A stretch of 64,000 nucleotides of DNA from Oscillospiraceae bacterium (GCA_031264245.1 JAISEG010000009.1:68986-132985), one strand, 5' to 3'. Shown: positions 1 through 7,558, numbered from the stretch's first letter. The notes: a model not told the origin generated them from the sequence alone. Program-made: numbers and translations.

Positions 1-792
1 CTCCCCGATAACAAGGTCGTCGGGGAAATCGGTGACATACCGGCCGACCTTGCCCCTGGCGAGCGCGGCGAGCATGTCCGCGCTGTTGACAAGCTCTCCC
101 CTGGCGAGGTTTATTATCCTCACCTCATCCTTCATCATGCCAATGGAGCTTTCGTTTATCATCGCGGCCGTTTCCTTGTTGTACGGAACATGCAGCGTGA
201 TATAGTCGCACTGCTCATATATGGTCTTTAAATCCAGCGCGCGTCCGACCGCCCGGGACAGTCCCCACGCGGCGTCAACCGACAAATACGGGTCGTACCC
301 CAGAGCCGTCATCCCAAGCGAAACCGCCGCGTTTGCCACCATCACACCGATAGCGCCCAGTCCGATAACCCCGATCGTCTTGCCCGCAATCTCGGGACCG
401 ACGAAGGCGCTCTTCCCCTTTTCAACAAGCGCGCCGACCTCGCCTCCCTTGCCCTTCAAGGTCCTTGCCCAGTCGATAGCCCCGCAGATGTCGCGGGAGG
501 ACAGGATGAGCGCGCAGATTACCAGCTCCTTGACGGCGTTGGCGTTCGCGCCGGGAGTGTTGAAGACCACTATCCCCTCCTCCGAGCATTTGTCGACGGG
601 TATGTTGTTTGTGCCCGCTCCGGCGCGGATGATGCAGGATAGCTCCCTGTTCATTTCGTAGTCATGCATTTTTGCCGACCGAACCAGTATCGCGTCAGGA
701 TTTTCGGCGTCATCAGAGCATTTGTATGCCCTTCCGTCGAGCTGAGCGAGACCTGTTTTCGATATCTTGTTTAAGGTTTTTACATTGAACAT
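1..792 (-). CDS. serA: D-3-phosphoglycerate dehydrogenase, partial (C-terminus outside window)
   Basis: First step of serine synthesis: NAD-dependent oxidation of 3-phosphoglycerate to 3-phosphohydroxypyruvate in the cytoplasm. About 264 residues are visible, starting MFNVKTLNKI. The N-terminal part has the AGAGTNNIPVD segment typical of the substrate domain, followed by the Rossmann nucleotide loop GLGAIG near residues 143-149 and the family segment ITLHVPYNKET. The reading frame runs off the left edge, so the rest of the catalytic domain and any C-terminal ACT domain cannot be judged. It lies 84 bp downstream of serC on the same strand, so the two probably form a serine operon. Confidence 0.93.
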   Translation of the reverse strand, partial: MFNVKTLNKISKTGLAQLDGRAYKCSDDAENPDAILVRSAKMHDYEMNRELSCIIRAGAGTNNIPVDKCSEEGIVVFNTPGANANAVKELVICALILSSRDICGAIDWARTLKGKGGEVGALVEKGKSAFVGPEIAGKTIGVIGLGAIGVMVANAAVSLGMTALGYDPYLSVDAAWGLSRAVGRALDLKTIYEQCDYITLHVPYNKETAAMINESSIGMMKDEVRIINLARGELVNSADMLAALARGKVGRYVTDFPDDLVIGE

Positions 793-876
793 TTTAGTTG
801 TCCATTCCTTTCGAACCCTCCGAAATTCCATTTTGTATTTCTTCATCGGGTAAAATTTATGAGAACAGGATTGATT

Positions 877-1965
877 CTACTTCCTGTTTTCTTTTTCAAA
901 GCTGTCCATATAGTCGATAAGCGCGGTTATTCCCTCGCGGGGCATGGCGTTGTATATGGACGCGCGCATTCCTCCGACCGCCCTATGCCCCTTGATGGAC
1001 ACAAGCCCCGCCGCCTCCGCGCCCTTGCAGAATTTGGCGTCCAGCTCCTCGTCGCCGGTGGAGAAGGTGACGTTCATCATCGAGCGGTATTCCTTGTCTA
1101 TACCGGTTTTGAACATGCCGCCCCTGTCAAGCCTGCTGTACAGCAGCCCCGCTTTTTCAAGGTTGATTTCCTTCATCGCCTTTGTTCCGCCCAGCTCCTT
1201 CATCCAGTCGAGCACAAGCCCCAGTATATATATGCAGTATGTCGGAGGGGTGTTGTACATCGAGCTGTTCTTCGCCATGACGGCGTAATCCAGCATAACC
1301 GGCGTCCATGCCGGCGGGCAAAGCTCCAGCGACTTCTTATAAATTACGACCGTAAGCCCGGCAGGCGCCATGTTTTTCTGCGCTCCCGCGTATATAAGCC
1401 CGAATTTGGACACATCCACAGGCTCGGAGAGTATGCAGGAGGACATGTCGCAGACCAGCGGCGCGGTGTTCTCGGGTATATAGTTCCACCTTGAGCCATA
1501 GATCGTGTTGTTCATGCAATAGTGGAAAAATGAAGCGTCCGCGCCGGCTTTCAGCGCATCCTGCTGCGGTATATAGGCAAAATTCCTGTCCTTCGAGGAC
1601 GCCGCGATATTTATTTCGCCGTATTTTTCAGCTTCCTCGGCCGCCTTTTTCGAAAAGTTTCCGGTTACGGCATAGTCCGCCTTTCCGGTCCTCCCGATCA
1701 GGTTTATCGGAGCCATGGCGAATTGGGTCGTAGCGCCGCCCTGAAGGAAGAGCACGTTGTAGTCCTCCGGAATTTCCATGACCTGCCGAAGCTTTTCCTC
1801 CACCGACACTATTATCGCGTCGTAAGCCTTGGAGCGGTGGCTCATCTCCATAACCGAGCAGCCGGAACCGCCGTAGTTGAGCAGCTCGCCCGCCGCCCTC
1901 TCGAGTACCTTTTCCGGAAGCATGGAGGGTCCCGCCGAAAAATTAAAAATCCTGTTGTAGCCCAT
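877..1965 (-). CDS. serC: Phosphoserine aminotransferase
   Basis: PLP-dependent transamination of 3-phosphohydroxypyruvate with glutamate to O-phosphoserine; second step of serine synthesis. The 362-residue length is normal. The N-terminus MGYNRIFNFSAGPSMLP is the family signature, and the PLP lysine is Lys197 in AGAQKNMAPAG. The ATG start is supported by GAAGGAG eight bases upstream. It precedes serA on the minus strand and diverges from the hydrogenase-region genes at 2262. Confidence 0.96.
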   Translation of the reverse strand: MGYNRIFNFSAGPSMLPEKVLERAAGELLNYGGSGCSVMEMSHRSKAYDAIIVSVEEKLRQVMEIPEDYNVLFLQGGATTQFAMAPINLIGRTGKADYAVTGNFSKKAAEEAEKYGEINIAASSKDRNFAYIPQQDALKAGADASFFHYCMNNTIYGSRWNYIPENTAPLVCDMSSCILSEPVDVSKFGLIYAGAQKNMAPAGLTVVIYKKSLELCPPAWTPVMLDYAVMAKNSSMYNTPPTYCIYILGLVLDWMKELGGTKAMKEINLEKAGLLYSRLDRGGMFKTGIDKEYRSMMNVTFSTGDEELDAKFCKGAEAAGLVSIKGHRAVGGMRASIYNAMPREGITALIDYMDSFEKENRK

Positions 1966-2100
1966 GGTAGTTTCTCCTTCTTAGTTTAAGTATACAGCCA
2001 AGTTAAGCGTCAAAATTATATGTCTGGGAACAATTATACCTTCACCGGATTTAAATGTCAATTTTGTAACAATATATTTTTTCACATTTTAAATATTTTA

Positions 2101-2129
2101 TTGAAAAAACTGTTCTTTGCATGTATAAT
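2101..2129 (+). promoter_or_regulatory. Sigma-A type promoter for the hydrogenase-regulator genes
   Basis: TTGAAA at 2101-2106, a 17-base spacer and a perfect TATAAT at 2124-2129. It lies about 130 bp upstream of the DRTGG gene at 2262 and points toward it. Confidence 0.7.
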
Positions 2130-2168
2130 GACATTTGACTTTGATGTAATTATAACAATCACTTCCCC

Positions 2169-2244
2169 GAAACGCCGGGAAATCAAACCCATCGGTTCAC
2201 AAAATCAAACCGGGCGTTTCACGCCGGTTTAAGCCAAAGGGCTT
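2169..2244 (+). promoter_or_regulatory. Leader with mutually exclusive hairpins
   Basis: The transcript leader before the 2262 gene can fold in two ways. GAAACGCCGGG (2169-2179) is complementary, with one mismatch, to CCGGGCGTTTC (2210-2220). The same middle segment, read as AAACCGG plus CGT (2207-2217), also pairs with ACGCCGGTTT (2221-2230). A third small hairpin, AAGCC/GGCTT (2231-2244), comes just before the ribosome site GGAG. No uridine run follows, so if it is regulatory it more likely controls translation or RNA stability than termination. Confidence 0.35.
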
Positions 2245-2261
2245 GGAAATGGAGTTGAGCT

Positions 2262-2606
2262 ATGCAAATTCGTGACGTTGCAAAAATACTTGACGCAAAA
2301 GTAATTTGCTGCGAGGAGCTGTTGGATACCGAGGTGCATTCCGCCTGCGGCGCCGACCTTATGAGCGATGTCCTCGCCTTTGTCAAGGAGCAATCCGCCC
2401 TGCTGACCGGGCTTCTCAATCCGCAGGTCGTCAGAACCGCCGACATGATGGACATGCGCTGTATCATCTTTGTGCGCGGCAAGGAGCCTGACGCCCAGAC
2501 GATAGAGCTTGCGAAAAACAGGGAAATTGTCCTTCTCTGCACAAACCACCGCATGTACCCCGCCTGCGGGCTGCTGTACAGCAGCGGGCTTGTGCCAAAC
2601 AAATGA
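2262..2606 (+). CDS. DRTGG-domain protein, first copy
   Basis: A 114-residue stand-alone DRTGG-like domain, the small domain found between CBS domains and in phosphotransacetylase- and HPr-kinase-related proteins. The call rests on overall alignment with the second copy at 4578: both open with a short helix (VAKILDAKVI here), have an acidic glycine-containing middle, and end in a strand-helix segment. Its biochemical activity is unknown. The start ATG has GGAG seven bases upstream. Clostridia often carry such short DRTGG proteins beside hydrogenase genes, so a sensor or adaptor role is plausible but inferred. Confidence 0.75.
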   Translation: MQIRDVAKILDAKVICCEELLDTEVHSACGADLMSDVLAFVKEQSALLTGLLNPQVVRTADMMDMRCIIFVRGKEPDAQTIELAKNREIVLLCTNHRMYPACGLLYSSGLVPNK

Positions 2607-2617
2607 CCCGCCGCACA

Positions 2618-2716
2618 TAGCAAATTCACTAACTATTGCTAGCATTGTTTCCCGCAGCATCGCATATATTAACGGCTCAGATGCGGAAAACAAATCAATA
2701 GTAAGTGAAATTGCTA
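2618..2716. repeat. 99-bp element with 21-bp imperfect inverted ends
   Basis: The left end (2618-2638) and the right end (2696-2716) are inverted copies matching at 19 of 21 positions; both carry TAGCAA at the outer edge. A smaller CCGCA/TGCGG complementarity sits inside. The element fills most of the 167-bp gap between the DRTGG gene and the ATPase gene, where the other genes of this strand are tightly packed. It could be a small non-autonomous insertion or a structured intergenic RNA. Confidence 0.5.
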
Positions 2717-2773
2717 TAGAACAATGGAAAGGATTTTGTCCCTTCGCCGAATGCGCCGGGACAGGGCTGTAAT

Positions 2774-3193
2774 ATGGATCCACTGCACTTAAAATATGAC
2801 GTCGACGGCGATGATTTCACCTCCGCCGGGGAGGCCTCCGCCGACATAAAACGCGTGCTGAGAAGGCTGGGCTTTGACAGCGAAATTATCCGGCGCTGCT
2901 CCATATGCATGTATGAGGGCGAAATAAATATGGTCATCCACGCAAACGGAGGAAAGGTCGACGCCATAATAAATCCGGACAGCATAGAAATTATCCTCTC
3001 GGACACGGGACCCGGCATAGAAAATATCGAAGCCGCCATGACCGAGGGCTTCTCCACCGCTTCCCACGCCGTGCGCGAATTGGGGTTCGGCGCGGGAATG
3101 GGGCTTCCGAACATGAAAAATTACGCGGATGAAATAAACGTCGAAAGCGAAGTGGGCAAGGGCACCACCGTCACCATGAAAATCACGGTGTAG
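2774..3193 (+). CDS. GHKL-type ATP-binding protein (anti-sigma-factor-kinase-like)
   Basis: A 139-residue single-domain HATPase of the RsbW/SpoIIAB type. The N-box region reads CMYEGEINMVIHA, the G1 box is DTGPGIENIEAAM, and the lid and G2 region is FGAGMGLPNMKNYAD followed by VGKGTTVTM. These motifs bind Mg-ATP in anti-sigma kinases and histidine kinases. There is no phospho-acceptor histidine domain, so it must act on a partner in trans. Its place between DRTGG and hydrogenase-like genes suggests a switch protein in the same sensing pathway (inference). The ribosome site is weak (GGGACAGGG). Confidence 0.8.
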   Translation: MDPLHLKYDVDGDDFTSAGEASADIKRVLRRLGFDSEIIRRCSICMYEGEINMVIHANGGKVDAIINPDSIEIILSDTGPGIENIEAAMTEGFSTASHAVRELGFGAGMGLPNMKNYADEINVESEVGKGTTVTMKITV

Positions 3194-3254
3194 CCGGATA
3201 TTTGCCGCAGTTACATAAACAAAGCAAAATCTAAGGAAAGTGTGGGATACGAGC

Positions 3255-4556
3255 ATGAAAAATTCAGTGACGCTGGATAAAAACAAATGCAAGGGCTGCA
3301 CCACCTGCATGAAGCACTGTCCCACCGAAGCTATCCGGGTTCGGCGGGGCCGGGCGCATATCCTGTCCGACCGGTGCATCGACTGCGGAAACTGCATCCG
3401 GGTCTGCCCCCACAAGGCAAAGAAGGCCGTGTGCTACAGCTTTGACCGCATAAAGGACTACGAGTATTCGATAGCCCTCCCCGCCCCGTCGCTGTACGGG
3501 CAGTTCAAAAACCTGAACGACATCAATATCGTGCTTCAGGCGCTGCTGGACATAGGCTTCAGCAATGTCTGCGAAGTGGCGGGCGCGGCCGAAATAATCT
3601 CCGACCTCACAAGGCGGAGCTTTGAAAACGGCGAAAATCTCCCGCTGCCCCGCATATCCTCCGCCTGCCCCGCGGCGGTAAGGCTTATACTTATGCGCTT
3701 TCCGCATTTGATAAAAAATATAGTCCCCTATATCGCCCCTGTGGAGCTTGCCGCTATTCAGGCGAGGAAGGAGGCTATGGAAAAAACCGGGCTGCCTTCG
3801 GAAAAAATAGGGGTTTTCTTCATCACCCCCTGTCCCGCCAAGGTCACCTCCGGGAAAACCCCCCTCCTGCTGGACAGTCCCGTCATCGACGGCTCAATAC
3901 CCATAAACGACATATATAAGCGTCTTCTTCCCGCGATGAAAAACGTAAAAAATCCGGGAAATCTCAGCAAAACCGGGCTTATCGGCATAGGCTGGGCGCG
4001 CTCCGGCGGGGAGTCCTCCGCGCTGCTGAAAACTCAGCATCTCGCGGTGGACGGTATCGACAACATCATAACGATTTTAGAGGATCTGGACAACGGCGTT
4101 CTCACCGGCATACAGTTTCTCGAGCTGAACGCCTGCACGCAGGGCTGCGTCGGCGGGTGCCTCGCCGTAGAAAACCCATACATAGCGAAAAACCGCATAA
4201 CCGACCTTATGAAATATCTGCCGGTCGGAAGAAACAAGGTCTCCGGCGACCTGTCCGGGGTGATCGAGGCTAAAAAGCAGCTGGAATACGAAAATGTGTG
4301 GAAAATAGACGGCGACCGCACCGCCGCGCTTGAAAAATACGCCGCGATCGAAACGCTTCGCGGCGAGCTTCCCGGACTTGACTGCGGCTCCTGCGGCGCG
4401 CCCTCCTGCCAGGCTTTGGCCGAGGACGTCGTATTGGGCTTCGCGGCGGAGGACGACTGCATATTCCGTATGCGGGAGCGCGTGCAATATATGACCGGCA
4501 GCGACGACACCGACGCGTATCTGCCGCCGCCGTTCCGCAAAATCAGCCAAAAATGA
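3255..4556 (+). CDS. HydS-like [FeFe]-hydrogenase homologue with N-terminal ferredoxin and C-terminal Fe-S domain
   Basis: The protein has about 433 residues. Two [4Fe-4S] motifs come first (Cys12/15/18/22 and Cys41/44/47/51), then a hydrogenase large-subunit domain, then a C-terminal Fe-S motif, DCGSCGAPSCQALAED. The three H-cluster loops are recognisable but altered: SSACPA instead of TSCCPxW, TPCPAK for the second loop, and NACTQGCVGGC for the third. The second-loop and third-loop cysteines remain, while the cysteine used for proton transfer in true hydrogenases is Ala137. This pattern fits the sensory (HydS-type) branch, so I expect redox or H2 sensing rather than bulk H2 production. I prefer ATG 3255; a GTG at 3240 sits too close to the AAGGAAA ribosome site. 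Confidence 0.8.
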   Translation: MKNSVTLDKNKCKGCTTCMKHCPTEAIRVRRGRAHILSDRCIDCGNCIRVCPHKAKKAVCYSFDRIKDYEYSIALPAPSLYGQFKNLNDINIVLQALLDIGFSNVCEVAGAAEIISDLTRRSFENGENLPLPRISSACPAAVRLILMRFPHLIKNIVPYIAPVELAAIQARKEAMEKTGLPSEKIGVFFITPCPAKVTSGKTPLLLDSPVIDGSIPINDIYKRLLPAMKNVKNPGNLSKTGLIGIGWARSGGESSALLKTQHLAVDGIDNIITILEDLDNGVLTGIQFLELNACTQGCVGGCLAVENPYIAKNRITDLMKYLPVGRNKVSGDLSGVIEAKKQLEYENVWKIDGDRTAALEKYAAIETLRGELPGLDCGSCGAPSCQALAEDVVLGFAAEDDCIFRMRERVQYMTGSDDTDAYLPPPFRKISQK

Positions 4557-4577
4557 ACCGAAGGAGAGTGACGAAAA

Positions 4578-4907
4578 ATGACCGCACTCGAGCTGTCAGA
4601 AAAGCTGGGGCTTGAAATCTTAAAGCCGGGCGAAGCCGGACGCGAGGTCGATTCCTGCTACATCGGCGACCTTTTAAGCTGGGTCATGGGCAGGGCGAAG
4701 CCGGGCTGCGCCTGGATAACAATAATGACCAACATAAACGTGGCCGCCGTCGCCTCGCTGGCGGACGTGTCCTGCGTCATCCTTGCCGAGGGCGTCTCCC
4801 CCGACGAAGCGCTGGCCGGCAAGCTTTCCGGTATCGACGCCGCGGTATTCCGTACAAGCATGACCGCGTACGAGCTTGCGGGTAAGATACACGGTTTGAT
4901 CGGCTGA
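4578..4907 (+). CDS. DRTGG-domain protein, second copy
   Basis: A 109-residue stand-alone DRTGG-like protein, paralogous to the product at 2262. It contains LGLEILKPGEAGREVDSCYIGDLL, written here only as the opening segment of the domain, then a central VMGRAKPGCAWITIM stretch and a C-terminal helix ending KIHGLIG. It starts 21 bp after the HydS-like gene with AAGGAG upstream, so the two are probably co-translated. The order HydS-like, DRTGG, PHP suggests that these act together. No catalytic residues can be assigned. Confidence 0.75.
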   Translation: MTALELSEKLGLEILKPGEAGREVDSCYIGDLLSWVMGRAKPGCAWITIMTNINVAAVASLADVSCVILAEGVSPDEALAGKLSGIDAAVFRTSMTAYELAGKIHGLIG

Positions 4908-4923
4908 CCGTTTTAGCCGGTGT

Positions 4924-4962
4924 TTAGGGTGTGCCCGCACTATCCGAAACACCCTAATTTTT
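4924..4962 (+). terminator. Intrinsic terminator immediately before the PHP gene
   Basis: TTAGGGTGT (4924-4932) pairs perfectly with ACACCCTAA (4949-4957), followed by TTTTT. The ribosome site of the next gene (GAGGGAG, 4965-4971) begins three bases after the run, so this terminator would separate the DRTGG gene from the PHP gene or modulate read-through. Confidence 0.75.
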
Positions 4963-4980
4963 ATGAGGGAGCTGTACTGT

Positions 4981-5724
4981 ATGCTTTTAAAATACGACCT
5001 GCATATACACTCCTGCCTGTCCCCCTGCGGGGACAACGACATGACCCCCGCAAACATTGCCGCAATGGCGGAGCTGGCGGGGTATGACGTTATCGCGCTG
5101 AGCGACCACAACACGGTAAAGAACTGCCGCCCGGCAATCAGCGCTGCCAGGCAGTCTCCGCTGCTTGTCCTCCCCGCGATGGAGCTTACAACGGCGGAGG
5201 AGGCGCACGTCCTCTGCCTTTTTTCCGATTTGGACGCGGCGGAGAGCTTCGGCGAATACGTCTACAGCCGCCTTCCGGATATCGAAAACGATCCGGAATT
5301 TTTCGGCGAACAGCGGCTCATGGACGACACGGACGGCATACTCGGCTTTGAGAAAAAAATGCTGATAAACGCGACGGATATCGGGATAAACGAAATTTCC
5401 TCCCTGGCTGAAAGCTATGGCGGCATAGCCATTCCCGCCCACATCGACCGCAGCTCCTTTTCCATTTTGTCCAATCTGGGTTATTTTGACCGGACTGTCG
5501 GCTTTGACCTGTGCGAGCTTTCCCGTCAGGCGGACGTCCGCGCACTCGCCGAACAGCATCCCGAGCTTGAGGGTCTCGGGTACATAGTGGATTCGGACGC
5601 GCACTCCCTCGGGGCAATGCCGGACGCTGAAAAAAGCCTTGAATGCGGCGAAAAAACAGCTGCGTCGGTCATTGCCAGTCTTCGCCGCGGAACCTTTTTA
5701 CAAAAAATTCATCCTTTTCGATAA
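4981..5724 (+). CDS. PHP-domain metal-dependent phosphoesterase family protein
   Basis: A 247-residue PHP protein of the polymerase-and-histidinol-phosphatase superfamily. Metal-ligand motifs are clear: DLHIHS (His8, His10), SDHNT (Asp42, His43), MELTTAEEAHVL, PAHIDRS and SDAHSLG. The substrate is unknown; phosphoesterase activity on small phosphorylated molecules is typical for the fold. ATG 4981 is chosen because GAGGGAG lies nine bases upstream; the in-frame ATG at 4963 precedes that site. It is the last gene of the first hydrogenase-associated block. Confidence 0.88.
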   Translation: MLLKYDLHIHSCLSPCGDNDMTPANIAAMAELAGYDVIALSDHNTVKNCRPAISAARQSPLLVLPAMELTTAEEAHVLCLFSDLDAAESFGEYVYSRLPDIENDPEFFGEQRLMDDTDGILGFEKKMLINATDIGINEISSLAESYGGIAIPAHIDRSSFSILSNLGYFDRTVGFDLCELSRQADVRALAEQHPELEGLGYIVDSDAHSLGAMPDAEKSLECGEKTAASVIASLRRGTFLQKIHPFR

Positions 5725-5775
5725 ATTTAAAATTTAAAAATTTTAAAAGAATGTGCATGTTTTTTTTAAATAATG

Positions 5776-5804
5776 TAGAAAAATAACTCGAACTGTGCTA
5801 TAAT
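5776..5804 (+). promoter_or_regulatory. Extended -10 promoter for the hydrogenase structural genes
   Basis: TGCTATAAT at 5796-5804 is an extended -10 with a perfect TATAAT hexamer. The -35 region at 5776-5781 (TAGAAA) is poor. It lies about 260 bp upstream of the HydC-type gene in an AT-rich 341-bp spacer. Confidence 0.55.
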
Positions 5805-5902
5805 GTTCAAGGTTCGTTATTTTTTCGTCAATATCGAAATGTTTTAAAAACTGCTGCTTTTTTTAATGTCTAATACTAAACACATTGATAAGAAACCGTA
5901 AT

Positions 5903-5953
5903 AAAAATCGGGTGCAAAACCGCATATGCGCAACGTTTTTTCACCCGATTTTT
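5903..5953 (+). promoter_or_regulatory. Long terminator-like hairpin in the hydrogenase leader
   Basis: AAAAATCGGGTG (5903-5914) pairs perfectly with CACCCGATTTTT (5942-5953). Inside, AAAAC pairs with GTTTT, and a CGCATATGCG palindrome sits in the loop. The stem ends in five uridines, so it could terminate transcription. It lies between the extended -10 promoter at 5796 and the first structural gene at 6067, where it would act as an attenuator. Confidence 0.55.
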
Positions 5954-6066
5954 AAACGCTTTCTAACAATATTTAGTCTAAATCTAAGAAGCTGCATAAT
6001 TTGCCGTACTCGCTGCCTGAATGTGATGATACCAATTTTTTTATATATTAGGAGGAGGTCATTTTA

Positions 6067-6561
6067 ATGCCGAACACCAAGACAAAGGTAACCTTTAACG
6101 GTACCGCGGAGCAGGAGGCGGAGCTGCTCGCCTTCATCAACAAGACCAAGGATGAAAAGGGCTCCACAATGCCGATCCTGCAAAAGGCTCAGGAAATTTA
6201 CGGGTACCTGCCGGAGGAGGTCCAGGTTATCGTCGCCGAAGCGACCGGGGTCCCGCTTTCCGAAATCTACGGGATAGCTTCATTCTACGCGCAGTTCACC
6301 CTGAACCCCAAGGGAAAGGTTCAAATCAGCGTATGCATGGGCACCGCCTGCTACGTAAAGGGCGCGGCGAACATCCTTGACCGGGTCGTTTCCAAAATCG
6401 GATGCCCCGCCGGGTCGATAACCGAGGACGGGCAGTATTCCGTCGACGCCACCCGCTGTGTCGGCGCGTGCGGGCTTGCTCCCGTCATGCTGATCAACGA
6501 GGACGTCTACGGCCGCCTCGTTCCCGAAAAGGTTGACGGCATCCTTGAAAAATACAAATAA
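6067..6561 (+). CDS. hydC: NuoE/HydC-type [2Fe-2S] subunit of the NAD-linked hydrogenase
   Basis: Thioredoxin-like [2Fe-2S] protein of 164 residues, the usual size for the NuoE-like subunit of multimeric [FeFe] hydrogenases. Cluster ligands are Cys90 and Cys95 (CMGTACYVKG) and Cys131 and Cys135 (CVGACGLAP). It passes electrons between the flavin subunit (HydB) and the catalytic subunit (HydA). The ATG follows a very strong AGGAGGAGG site. It opens the structural block, which continues on the same strand to 11184. Confidence 0.93.
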   Translation: MPNTKTKVTFNGTAEQEAELLAFINKTKDEKGSTMPILQKAQEIYGYLPEEVQVIVAEATGVPLSEIYGIASFYAQFTLNPKGKVQISVCMGTACYVKGAANILDRVVSKIGCPAGSITEDGQYSVDATRCVGACGLAPVMLINEDVYGRLVPEKVDGILEKYK

Positions 6562-6599
6562 CTGCCACAAACCGCCGCGCTGAAGGGATATTCACAGCT

Positions 6600-7139
6600 A
6601 TGAAGGAGCTTTCACTCAACATATTGGATATAGCCCAAAACTCCATAACCGCGGGCGCTTCAGCAGTGACTGTCGAGGTGACCGATTCGCAAGGCGCGGA
6701 CGCCGTAGAAATCGTTATTTCGGACGACGGCTGCGGTATGGAGGAGGATTTTCTCCGGCGCGTGACCGACCCCTTCACCACCTCCCGCACCACAAGGAAG
6801 GTCGGACTGGGCGTTCCCCTCTTCAAGCTCGCCGCCGAAATGGCGGGCGGAGACTTTGATATCAGGAGCGCTCCCGGCAAGGGTACTGTCGTCACCGCGC
6901 GGTTTCAGCGCTCGCACATCGACCGGCCGCCGCTTGGCGATCTCACCGGCACCGTTATCGCCATTGTGCAGGGCAATCCTGATTTGAACCTTGTTTTCCG
7001 CCACTCGACCGACGCCGGTTCATACGAATTCTCCGCCGCCCTGATTCGCGAGGAGCTTGGCGGAATACCTCTCGACGAGCCGGAAATACTAACATGGATA
7101 AGCGAATGGCTGACCGAAAACGAAGCCGGTCTTTACTGA
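6600..7139 (+). CDS. GHKL ATPase of the sensor-kinase type, second copy
   Basis: A 179-residue protein beginning MKELSLNILDIAQNS. It has N-box LDIAQNSITAGAS, G1 box DDGCGMEEDF, a threonine/arginine-rich lid (TTSRTTRKVGLG) and the G2-like GKGTVVTA. It looks like an isolated histidine-kinase ATPase domain followed by about 60 residues of unrecognised sequence. It sits between hydC and the extra ferredoxin gene, an arrangement known from clostridial and thermophile hydrogenase operons. A regulatory role in hydrogenase expression or activity is inferred from position only. Confidence 0.82.
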   Translation: MKELSLNILDIAQNSITAGASAVTVEVTDSQGADAVEIVISDDGCGMEEDFLRRVTDPFTTSRTTRKVGLGVPLFKLAAEMAGGDFDIRSAPGKGTVVTARFQRSHIDRPPLGDLTGTVIAIVQGNPDLNLVFRHSTDAGSYEFSAALIREELGGIPLDEPEILTWISEWLTENEAGLY

Positions 7140-7189
7140 TTTTATTTGATTTATATTTTTGATTTTATATTTTGGAGGAATGCATTACA

Positions 7190-7558
7190 ATGAAAAGCAT
7201 TGCGGAACTTAAAGAAATACGCGAGAAAATGCAGTCGACAATGAACATTCGCAAGGACTCCGACGACAACATCCGCGTCGTTGTGGGTATGGCCACCTGC
7301 GGAATCGCCGCGGGCGCGCGTCCTGTTCTGGCGGCTCTTGTGGACGACGTCGGAGTTCGCGGACTTGGCAACGTTAAAATATCACAGACCGGCTGCATCG
7401 GCGTCTGCCGCCTTGAGCCTATCGTCGAGGTGTACGAGCCGGGCAAGGAAAAGGTCACATACGTCAATATGACTCCTGACAAGGCGAAGCGGGTTGTCGC
7501 GGAGCATCTTGTCAACCACAGCGTCGTTGATGATTACACCATCGGCGCGGCGGAATGA
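7190..7558 (+). CDS. Thioredoxin-like [2Fe-2S] ferredoxin associated with the hydrogenase
   Basis: A 122-residue NuoE-C-terminal-like [2Fe-2S] protein. Cysteines lie in MATCGIAAGARP and in QTGCIGVCRLEP, the four-cysteine pattern of this fold. It is separate from the similar domains in HydC and in the N-terminus of HydB, so this hydrogenase has four candidate subunits, as in HndABCD-type enzymes. ATG 7190 has GGAGGA ten bases upstream; an in-frame TTG at 7172 is rejected because it precedes that site. The stop overlaps the region of the next gene's first possible start. Confidence 0.9.
   Translation: MKSIAELKEIREKMQSTMNIRKDSDDNIRVVVGMATCGIAAGARPVLAALVDDVGVRGLGNVKISQTGCIGVCRLEPIVEVYEPGKEKVTYVNMTPDKAKRVVAEHLVNHSVVDDYTIGAAE

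Noticed and set aside
859-1494. Long open frame opposite serC
   Set aside because: It is the antisense shadow of a clearly recognised gene and has arginine/histidine-rich, low-complexity content without a ribosome site.
1966-2100. Promoter for serC on the minus strand
   Set aside because: TATAAT- and TTGAC-like words are present, but no pair with acceptable spacing was found.
2509-2772. Open frame bridging the DRTGG and ATPase genes
   Set aside because: It overlaps the end of the DRTGG gene in another frame and runs through the inverted-repeat element; no ribosome site or family supports it.
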